From Ashinkailepas kermadecensis (Eukaryota > Arthropoda > Thecostraca > Neolepadidae), in contig JAOTOM010005186.1 in NCBI GenBank assembly GCA_034440615.1, positions 372,001 through 436,000 of the forward strand: DNA of 64,000 bases, in the 5' to 3' direction. Each line of letters begins with the position of its first letter. Position 1 is the first letter of the stretch. This document shows positions 55,722 to 64,000 of the stretch, piece by piece. The notes under the pieces are model-generated. The model did no database searches. It had not been told where the DNA came from and saw only the letters and a program-made list of their open reading frames with translations. Both the position numbers and the translations under genes were made by a program.

Positions 55722-56394
55722 CTGATCCAGTGCAGGTATTGATGGCTTCTTCGATAGGCTTTGCCCAGCATACATTTTCCCCGATGACCTTGCGGCCGGT
55801 GTGGCACCGGATGTACAGGAGCGATGCAGTCGGCCCACCGTTCAGCCCACGCCCATCGGCCGAATGGGTTCAATATCTATGCAGGCTTAAGCTTACCAAG
55901 GTACACAGTAGTCTAGTCTTTTCTCTGGAGTGGGCTAAAGCTGAGGCGTCAAACCGCACCCAGCACTCACAAATAAGTAGCCAATCACGTCAGTCAAAGT
56001 AGCCAATCAGATCAGCCCATAAACAGCTGATCACATCAGCCGGTAAGCAACCAATCCACACCGAGGATCGTCTGCTTCCGACAGCAGGCCCAGAAAGGGT
56101 GACCATCCCGGGGCCCAGGAATATTACTGGTGGCCCTCGAATGGCCTTCTGGTCGGCCAGAATGCACGGTGTGTCACACATATGGTGTCACCAGGCGCTT
56201 GGCTCAGTTGAATCATGGGCAGACTTTCTTTAGAAGGAAACTTGTTCAGGGAGGCCAGAATATAGCTGGTTGTTAGACGACGAGTTCGTGAAATTAATGG
56301 TGAGGTCGGTGTTAAGCTGGCTATTTCCTAGCTCCCTCTTAATTAAGTGTGTGCATTGTGTATGCGTATCTCCCTGTGCTGAGGTGACGTGCAG
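55722..56394. other. no recognised gene
   Basis: Repeated CCAATCA and GTAGCCAATCA strings occur at about 55978-56052. Open frames lack recognised domains. Confidence 0.4.
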
Positions 56395-56895
56395 CTGTGC
56401 TTCCCTTGATCGTCATTCTCCTTGTGCTTCCCTTGATCGTCACTCCCCGTGTGCTTCCCTTGGTCGGCACTCCCTGTGTGCTTCCATTGGTCGGCACTCC
56501 CCGTGTGTCTCTCTTGGTGGGCACTCCCCGTGTGTTTCTCTTGGTGGGCACTCCCCGTGTGCTTCCCTTGGTTGGCACTCCCTGTGTGCTTCCCTTGGTT
56601 GGCACTCTCCGTGTGTTTCTGAAGGTCGACACTCTCCGTGTGCTTCCATTGGTCAGCACTCCCTGTGTGTTTCTGAAGGTCAGCACTCCCCGTGTGTTTC
56701 CCTTGGTCGGCACTCCCCGTGTGTTTCTGGAGGTCAGCACTCCCCGTGTGCTTATGACGGTCGGCATTCCCCGTGTGCTTCCCTCGGTCGGCGTGCGCTT
56801 TTGGAGGTCAGCATTCCCCGTGTGTTTCCCTCGGTCAGCGTGTGTTTCTAGAGGTCGGCACTCCTCTTGTGTTTTTGAAGGTCGGCACTCCCCAC
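56395..56895. repeat. 27-bp minisatellite, about 18 copies
   Basis: Units are close to CTTGGTCGGCACTCCCCGTG with TGCTTCC or TGTTTCT. The length is a multiple of three, so frames of up to 209 codons are open on both strands. Confidence 0.95.
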
Positions 56896-57329
56896 TCGAC
56901 GGGCCGGCCGGGTAGCTTACACCGATTTCCCAATGATCTCCGAATACATGCATGTGAAATGGCAACACAATTGAGACGCTCTGCGTACAAACAAACTCTA
57001 GGCAATCAAACCACGTGTAGGGTATTGGCCGTCATCTTCCAGGAAGGCTCGAGCGGAGGAGGTGGCGTTAGCACGGCTACGGACAGGACACAGATACGGC
57101 ATTCACTGCCGCCTCATTAGGAATGAAGGTGTGCCAATCCAGTGTGTCCACCATGCAATTCTGCACTAGCAGTGCATTATATTCTCACATGTCACCTCTT
57201 CGCACAGGAGAGAGTTTAATATATTGGAACTAACAGGACGTTCCCCGTCTTCTTGGAGACGATTACGACTGCTCAGTAAAATTGTGTTGCTGGTTTGGAA
57301 AAGTGATATTTTCAATAATAGCCCAGTGC
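56896..57329. other. no recognised gene
   Basis: Nothing apart from short open frames was seen. Confidence 0.4.
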
Positions 57330-57482
57330 GGTGAAAATTACTCACCAAAGTATTTCAATACTATCCCAGGGCGGTGAGGATTACTCACCCAAGTATTTCA
57401 ATACTATCCCAGGGCGGTGAGGATTACGCACCGAAGTATTTCAATAATGTCCCAGGGCGGTGGATTACTCACCGAAGCATCT
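57330..57482. repeat. 43-bp minisatellite containing a hairpin, about 3.5 copies
   Basis: Units have AGTATTTCAATACTATCCC and GGTGAGGATTACTCACC; the latter is a 6-bp stem with a 5-base loop. Confidence 0.9.
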
Positions 57483-57697
57483 CACTGCAGTGCGGCTCTG
57501 AGTGCGTAGTCCCTTGATCTGCTATAGGCGCTAACGGCCCATCCTGGCCGACGCGCCCCAAAACCCCAATGAGAATAATTACCAGGTAGATAATAGCAAC
57601 CATAATAATAACCAGGTAGCTTGCTCTCACATCCTCCTCGTATGTGCTACATTTGGTATTGTTCTGCTTACTCGTGCCCACTGCGTCACTCTATCTC

Positions 57698-58200
57698 TCG
57701 TCCAGTAGCTGGCTGTCCCACCGTCCAGCAGCTAGCTGTCCCACCGTCCAGTAGTTGGCTGTCCCACCGTCCAGTAGCTGGCTGTCCCACCGTCCAGTAG
57801 CTGGCTGTCCCACCGTCCAGCAGCTGGCTGTCCCACCGTCCAGTAGCTAGCTGTCCCACCGTCCGGTAGCTGGCTGTCCAACCATCCGGTAGCTCCTCCA
57901 CCGGCCGGTAGCTACCCCTCCCCACCGCCCGATAGCTGCCTCATCCCCTCACCGTCCGATAGCTACCCCTCCCCTCATTGTCCGGTAGCTGGCTTTCCCA
58001 TAATCCGGTAACTGTCTGTCTCACTGTCCAGTAGTTCCCCGACCACACCGCCACCATCTGGATTCTGCCTCCTTCCCTCTTCGTCCGGTAGTTGGCTGAC
58101 CCACCCTTGGATACCCACCCCCAAACACTGCCCGGTAGCTGACTGCCCCACCGTCCGGTAGCTGCCCACTTACCCCCGCCATCCGGTAGCTGCCCCCTCC
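57698..58200. repeat. 23-bp minisatellite, about 20 copies
   Basis: Units are close to CCGTCCAGTAGCTGGCTGTC. The left third is homogeneous and the rest is diverged and irregularly spaced. Confidence 0.93.
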
Positions 58201-59619
58201 CCCGCCGGCGATGCACGTGCCGGCCGATGTGATGCAGGGTAGCCCGGCTCGGCCGGCTCAGTTGAGCCGTGTGGAACAATGCACCATTGAAACGTTATTG
58301 TTGCGTCAATGCGCGACGGCCGTACGCCTGCTGCCGCACTCCTGCCGCACTCTTCACTCCTGCCGCACTCCGCACTCCTGCGGCACTGCAGACGGCGTCG
58401 GCGCTACACCTGCCGCCGCACCGCATCTTCTGCGGGTGTTCTGTCGGAACGGGTCTGAGATCAGGGCGAGAGGCGCTGGTGTGTACTTGTCTCGGTGAGT
58501 TCCCTTGGAAGGTGCGGAGGAGGCGAGGCTGGTGGTAATGATCGGCACTGTGGTCACAGCTTTAGCATCCATTCATAGCCAGTACGCAGTGGCTCATGTT
58601 CCTGATGCAGTTTTCGGGATGCCGACGATTACCTACAAATGCAGGTTCGGGTCAGCCAAACATTGTTTGGCGGAGCAGTTCGATGTTCTAAGCCGGGCCA
58701 GCCTCTTTCACATTGTTTCACAATTTCACCGGGATGATATGGAGTCACACTCCACCTCATTGTCCGAAGGCTCCCTGTCGATGCATATTCAGCTCCCCGC
58801 CCAAGAATCGATTAGGTGGAGCGTAGCACTCCACCTGTGCCTGCAGCCCACGACAGACGCGCTTCCCTAACATAATGGGTCTCCGACTGCTGAGGCTGGC
58901 TGGCAAAGTTGTCTTCTCGAGGGCGCTGCACCTCAAAGTTGAGTCGGAGGGAAAGTTTTAATTAAGGGAGTGGAACCCATTAAACAAAACTTTATATGAA
59001 GGCCACTCTCGGCATTTGAAGTGCGCCAAAAATGTCTGGTTTGGTGTGGTTCTGCATTTTTCTTGTTTGATCTATCCTTTTTGTGTTAAAGGGGGCCAGC
59101 CCCCGAACCCCACGTGGTTGTGCCTCTGGCGCGGCACAAATGCGACGAAACAAGTAGCCAAGTGGAAAATAAGGTGAATGGAGCAACCACGCGAAAATGG
59201 AGTACCACCGTACGAGAGCTGAAAATAGCGACCAAGGCAAGTAGCATTGCCCGTGTCAACTGGGACTGTTTTGTGTTGCATTTGTTTTCTTGTATTTTCG
59301 AACGTGAACGAACAGCACAGTTGGCGAAATTATACAGGGGACTGCAAATGTATGAATTCCTACCGAAACTAGGATCGACTATTTTGGCGGGATAATGTTT
59401 TAAATGGATTCTTCATGTGCAGCACTTTTCTTGCTACCCCTTAAGTTGTTGAACGGGCAACTGGATTTTCAATCGCTTAAAAACGTACTTTTAGCCGATC
59501 AGGGTCGTTCTCAGCGGAAGGGATTTTCTGGTACTACCTCCAGTGAAGAAAATGACTTCCGTTGCCACGGTCTTCCCAAACTGTTCCGTTCCAGCACCTC
59601 AAAGTGGTTGGTGCATCGA
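58201..59619. other. GC-rich then AT-rich region, weak exon-like and transposon-like signals
   Basis: At 58330-58385 CACTCCTGCCG repeats three times, and TCTCG-GTGAGT at 58497 could be a donor. GGGGGCCAGCCCCCGAACCCC near 59091 resembles a transposon end. The frame at 58505-58870 has no recognised domain. Confidence 0.4.
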
Positions 59620-59722
59620 TGCGCCTGATAACAGGCAACTCGGTCTGGTGACCGCCTGTGGACAGGCAACTCGGTCTGGTGACGACCTGATAACAGGCAA
59701 CTCGGCCTGGTGACCTCCTGTT
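59620..59722. repeat. minisatellite of about 36 bp, three copies
   Basis: Units share ACAGGCAACTCGGTCTGGTG. Confidence 0.92.
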
Positions 59723-60034
59723 GCTCTGCGTTGTTCGTGGGCGTGCAAGTCTGGACGCCGTCTTCACCTCTGCCCTCGTGATGGCGCGCGCCACATCCGC
59801 ACACCGTCGTTACCTGCCGGGCGGGCATCCGACAGGGGCGCGCGTCCTGTCGCCGCCGAACCCGCAGACCGTGCGCCTTGGCCGGCGCGCGGCCCCGGAC
59901 AGGTGTTGTCCGGTGGACGCCCCGTGTTGAATCCTAATGGCGGGGGCGGGGCGTCCGCCGCCCGTGCAGAGCTGCATTCACTTTGCTCCGCGTCATGTGG
60001 CCGCCAATGCATAACAATACGGCGCCGCGAGCCG

Positions 60035-60272
60035 ATCGGCGCTGTCTGACCGGCGATGTCTGACCGGCGCTGTCTGACCGGCGCTGTCTGACCGGTACTG
60101 TCTGACCGGTACTGTCTGACCGGCGCTGTCTGACCGGTACTGTCTGACCGGTACTGTCTGACCGGCGCTGTCTGACCGGCACTGTCTGACCGGCGCTGTC
60201 TGACCGGCGCTGTCTGACCGGTACTGTCTGACCGGTACTGTCTGACCGGCGCTGTCTGACCGGCACGTCCGC
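60035..60272. repeat. 15-bp minisatellite, about 16 copies
   Basis: Units are GCTGTCTGACCGGCG or ACTGTCTGACCGGT with A/G variants. Every unit contains TCTGACCGG. Confidence 0.96.
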
Positions 60273-61876
60273 ACACTTGCCGGACACGCACAGCTGAGCG
60301 GATACAGCGAGGGGCACTGGGGGCATGTGCCTCAGCCCATGGAAAGGTGCTGCCCCTCCGACCGGGAAAAGCGCCACCTTTCCCTTCAGGAAGGCTTGAG
60401 TGCACCTCATCGCCCCTCCCCCTCTCAGCCAATTTTCCACATTCGAGAAAATGTGCCCCCTCTCCTGATGACAATTTTTGGATCCGCCCATGAAGTGATT
60501 CCCGTGCCCACTTTATTTATATAGAGCGGCACACTTGTTGGCAGTTGTCCACATATAGAATCCCGTGTATTCATGTTGCCGAAGGATGCTTGAGGACGTG
60601 ATGTTTCCCTTCAGAATGGCAGCTTAGTAAGATGTACTTACCTTGCGACCGTTGCCATATGCCAACTGTGGGTCCGCTGGCACTTATTGCCACAGAAAGG
60701 GCAATAAGTGCCAGTCAGTGTGAATATTGAACATGCATTTTGCCAAGATACACTGACCACTAATATGAATATCAGAATCCATATCTGAAGCTTCGTCCAG
60801 AATCCGTAATTTTCAGAGTTGCATGTTGAACTTGCTGATGGCTCCTTCAGAGCCGGATCGTAGACACTCACCGTGGCGGGAGATTATTCACGTCCATGTG
60901 GGATCGGGCTGCTTGTCCGGCTGCACGTCTTTGGGTGTGAGTTCGGTGTCTGTCACTTAGCCGGCGATGTTCCCGATGGTGCACCAGGCGTCGTTGTGGT
61001 GCACGATGCAGCAGGTGGGCGGTAATGTTCCGTGCCGTACGATGTCGGCACGCTTAGCAGTCGAAGTGTTGGCGCAGCGAGTTTTCACGAGAGGCCGTGG
61101 TCGCTTTGCACTAAGTGCACAGCCGTAGTGGTTGCGACTTCCTCGCGCATCCCAGCCACAGCCACACAATAACGATATCGCTGAACGTGGCTCGTAGGAG
61201 CGATTTTTCCAAATCATCTGTCGGATTGAAAGATCCAGTTTGGAAGAGGCCACGTTCGTCCCCACAGAAAAATATGCTGGTTGCACATCTGTCCGTGGCA
61301 CTGCCACTTGCCACGTTCCCGGAGTCAAATCCCAACGATGCTCCTCGTGAAATAGAGTCGCAGCGACACTCGCGCAGTCTTTGCCACATTCCTGGAGTCA
61401 CTGCGACACTGCGGATGTCTTCTTCCTAGACTCGTCAGTCAGCACTGTCGGCTCTCTCGAATTACGTCATTGGCGACATGTGAACGCCGACATGCGAGCC
61501 CACGCAGAAAACCATGTTTTTGCAGATCTGAAAGCGAGTGCCAGCTTGCAAACGTTTTGTCAAAACGATGGTGCTCGCTGAACACGAGCACAGTCAAGCG
61601 CTAAGTTCATAATTCAGATTTGGTGTCTGCGTCGGGAACCGTCGGTTGAGCCATAAATTTCCTTCATGTGAAAAACCTATTAATGCTATTTCGACCACAG
61701 TCTGGACACTATTTTATAACACTGTGCTGTAATGATATTGTTGGACCTCGGGCGTATCGAACCCATCGAATACAGCTGTGGAACGTGCTTGTGGTACACG
61801 TCAGCATGATTTTGAAGATTGGTCAAAGATGATTTCTGGGGCATCCGGTCCTCTAACTTCAGTGGCACTACATGAG
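60273..61876. other. no recognised gene
   Basis: GTTTTTGGATCCGCCCATG-like sequence at about 60476 resembles a mutated hAT end, but no partner was found. A duplicated CACATTCCTGGAGTCA/CACGTTCCCGGAGTCA pair lies at 61310 and 61384. No gene was recognised. Confidence 0.4.
60677..60714. repeat. perfect 15-bp hairpin
   Basis: CTGGCACTTATTGCC and GGCAATAAGTGCCAG are exact inverted copies around the 8-base loop ACAGAAAG. Confidence 0.9.
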
Positions 61877-62345
61877 CCGAACGCCAAGTTCTCCCAGTGT
61901 CGGTAGAACGGCCATACACTTGGCATGACCGACGCCCTACCGACTGAACGCCAAGTTCTCCCAGTGTCGGTAGAACGGCCATACACTTGGCATGACCGAC
62001 GCCCTACCGACTGAACGCCAAGTTCTCCCAGTGTCGGTAGAACGGCCATACACTTGGCATGACCGACGCCCTACCGACTGAACGCCAAGTTCTCCCAGTG
62101 TCGGTAGAACGGCCATACACTTGGCATGACCGACGCCCTACCGACTGAACGCCAAGTTCTCCCAGTGTCGGTAGAACGGCCATACACTTGGCATGACCGA
62201 CGCCCTACCGACTGAACGCCAAGTTCTCCCAGTGTCGGTAGAGCGGCCATACACTTGGCATGACCGACGCCCTACCGACTGAACGCCAAGTTCTCCCAGT
62301 GTCGGTAGAGCGGCCATACACTTGGCATGACCGACGCCCTACCGA
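61877..62345. repeat. 67-bp minisatellite, seven nearly identical copies
   Basis: Units contain GAACGCCAAGTTCTCCCAGT, GTCGGTAGAACGGCC and CTTGGCATGACCGACGCCC. The only visible difference is AGAACGG to AGAGCGG in the last two copies, so expansion is recent. CTACCGACTG and CAGTGTCGGTAG face each other, giving each unit a possible hairpin. Confidence 0.97.
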
Positions 62346-62361
62346 CTGCAGTTGGTGCTGC

Positions 62362-62630
62362 GCCCATGGACGTGGCGCGCCCACATCCAGCAGCTGGCAG
62401 CCGTGCCCGCTGTCAGGCGGGGCACGACCACGGCCGCCCGCGACAGCACCCAAGCACGTCGCGGCCGTAGCCGGATCAGGACGTGCGGGCAGCGCCCATG
62501 GACGTGGCGCGCCCACCTCCAGCAGCTGGCAGCCGTGCCCGCTGTCAGGCGGGGCACGACCACGGCCGCCCGCGACAGCACCCAAGCACGTCGCGGCCGT
62601 AGCCGAGTGATCAGGACGTGCGGGCAGCGC
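62362..62630. repeat. tandem duplication of about 133 bp, CpG-rich
   Basis: Two copies beginning GCGCCCATGGACGTGGCGCG and ending AGGACGTGCGGGCAG differ by a 3-base insertion and a few substitutions. Confidence 0.95.
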
Positions 62631-63299
62631 GCGAGTTGGGGGCGCCACCTCCGCGGCGACAGACGGCTGCTGTCAGGACACAGCCAACACGGACGGAGAG
62701 CACCGACGACCAAGACCTGCTGCACGAGTTTCAGCGCTCGACTTTCATCACTGACGCCGGGGCATTGTCTCGATAGCACACCTCCGCGCCGGAGGTGTGC
62801 ATCAGGCTGCTGATCCGATCATGCAGGGTGACGGAACGCGCCGGGGCCGTCCGACAGGAGCCCTCGGCAGCGAATTGCCGATGACTCGCCAGTGCTGGTG
62901 ATTGCAGCCAGAAGAGCCGACATGTCAGCCGGGTTATTGTCTGCTGCCGATTTCCAACAGCTACTCGTGCTGGTTCCATTTATTGCACAATGCACGGCCG
63001 CCAGCGCGTGCATTGTTATCGCCTATCGACCAACGTCATCGTTGTCGCGATTTGTTCGCCTGGTGCGAGGAGCGTTGACTCATTCCCTGTGCCATTTGTA
63101 ATTCAGATATCAGCCCCGGTATTTCTTATCAGCGGTGCTGCATTTATCGAGCTGAATTGCACTCGAAAAGATAGCACCGGCAATTGCATACTGATTGTCA
63201 TGGGGTCGAACAGTAAAGCGATTCAGTATTCATTGCCTACTACTATGATTACAGTTGGCACGCAATTTTCGCTCACTCGGTATGTAGCTGATGACTTGC
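62631..63299. other. no recognised gene
   Basis: CACCTCCGCGCCGGAGGTG at 62780 is a 9-bp palindrome. Open frames such as 62892-63101 have no recognised domain. Confidence 0.4.
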
Positions 63300-63492
63300 T
63301 TTGGCCGCTCGTACACCTGCGCTACCCCGGTGTCTCGTACACCTGCGCTACCCCGGTGTCTCGTCCACCTGCGCTACCCCGGCGTCTCGTCCGCCTGCGC
63401 TACCCAGTGTCTCGTCCACCTGCGCCACCCCGTCGTCTCGTCCGCCTGCGCTACCCCGGTGTCTCGTCCGCCTGCGCCACCCCGGTGTGCCC
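63300..63492. repeat. 24-bp minisatellite, about eight copies
   Basis: Units are close to GTCTCGTCCACCTGCGCTAC plus CCCG. Confidence 0.95.
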
Positions 63493-63780
63493 GTCAGAGA
63501 TGGACCGCTTTCCTGAGCTACCAACGGCTGGCAGCTCGTGTCTGGCGCTGTCCAGGACTATCCACGCGGCCCATGCACTGCCCAGACCTGTCCACGCATC
63601 CTCTGTGCTGCCCAGCACTATCTGCGCGGCCCCTGTGCAGCTCCAGAGGGGTGAGCGATGGCGCACGATGTGGGCGCGGTGCGCCATGTTTGCGCGCTGC
63701 GCCATGTTTGCGCAGCTGTCGGCCGGCGACCAGCCCGGCGATAAGTCTCCGTGTCGCTGTGTGGAGCGGCCTTGGCGGCG
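63493..63780. other. GC-rich sequence with loose tandem repeats
   Basis: CCATGTTTGCGC occurs twice near 63687-63715, and GCGGCCC(A/C)TG with CTGCCCAG blocks repeats loosely at 63565-63640. Confidence 0.5.
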
Positions 63781-63940
63781 GCGCGGCCTCGCGGCTCGTG
63801 TGCACAGCTTACCTGGCGGGTCTGCTGTGTCGCCTGTCCGTGCACAGCACAGCACAGCACAGCACAGCACACGACAGGGCTGCGCCCGCTGGCGGGTCTG
63901 CTGTGTCGCCTGCCCGTGCACAGCACAGCACACGGCAGGG
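63781..63940. repeat. CAGCA microsatellite within an 80-bp tandem duplication
   Basis: Two copies share GGCGGGTCTGCTGTGTCGCC, then GTGCACAGCACAGCACA runs of different length, then GGGC(T/G)GCGCCCGCTGG. Confidence 0.92.
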
Positions 63941-64000
63941 CGGCGCCCGCTGGCCGTTCCCGGACCGTGCAGAGCCGTTGGCCGGCCGGCCGTCCGCTCG

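Noticed and set aside
56270..56968. Proteins of about 170-209 codons with regular repeats
   Set aside because: The 27-bp array is open on both strands; no start context, splice site or domain supports a gene.
60300..60500. A second hAT-like element around TGGATCCGCCCATG
   Set aside because: Only one end looks transposon-like. No inverted partner or 8-bp duplication was found.

Overview
The window is eukaryotic, very probably arthropod. Runs built on CCTAA/TTAGG, the arthropod telomere unit, sit inside dispersed repeats. There is a decayed CR1/L2-type LINE, several tRNA-derived SINEs, hAT-like DNA transposons with 8-bp target duplications, GT-AG splice sites and no bacterial gene organisation. 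CpG-rich stretches and GC-rich minisatellites would fit a crustacean or chelicerate genome, but the species cannot be named from this sequence.

Protein-coding content is small. At the left edge (1-1090) are two exons of an unrecognised charged protein, joined by a phase-0 GT-AG intron. A minus-strand internal exon of about 40 codons lies at 35544-35667 between a strong acceptor and a GTAAGT donor. A first coding exon with an excellent translation start and a signal peptide lies at 47903-48020. GC-rich stretches at about 12050-12813 and 35690-36349 end in donor-like sites and look like promoter or first-exon regions. Nearly all other long open frames, including one of 971 codons, are stop-free readings through tandem repeats.

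Layout: 1-1.1 kb exons; 1.2-4.9 kb broken LINE with a second LINE 3' end nested in it; 5.3-6.4 kb inverted copies of a repeat with TTAGG-like DNA between them; 6.79-8.09 kb a foldback element with arms of over 430 bp and a perfect 8-bp direct repeat; 8.25-11.94 kb a hAT-like element filled with a degenerate minisatellite; 12-24.4 kb minisatellites, two SINEs and a GC-rich exon-like region; 24.778-35.292 kb a 10.5-kb hAT-like composite bounded by perfect 8-bp duplications. Inside the composite lie a 939-bp hAT MITE and a second copy of the minisatellite-bearing hAT element. From 35.5 kb to the end there are the two coding exons, about 25 further minisatellite arrays, three more SINEs, one truncated SINE tail and one large hairpin locus (52.3-53.4 kb).

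The most interesting material is therefore the mobile and satellite DNA, not gene clusters: nested hAT-like elements with exact target duplications, a transposon family that carries a minisatellite, SINEs with different tRNA-like heads but one shared core and tail, and an intronic array repeating a perfect AGGTCA direct repeat with 5-bp spacing. All repeat counts, identities and boundaries were read by eye. No alignment or database search was run.
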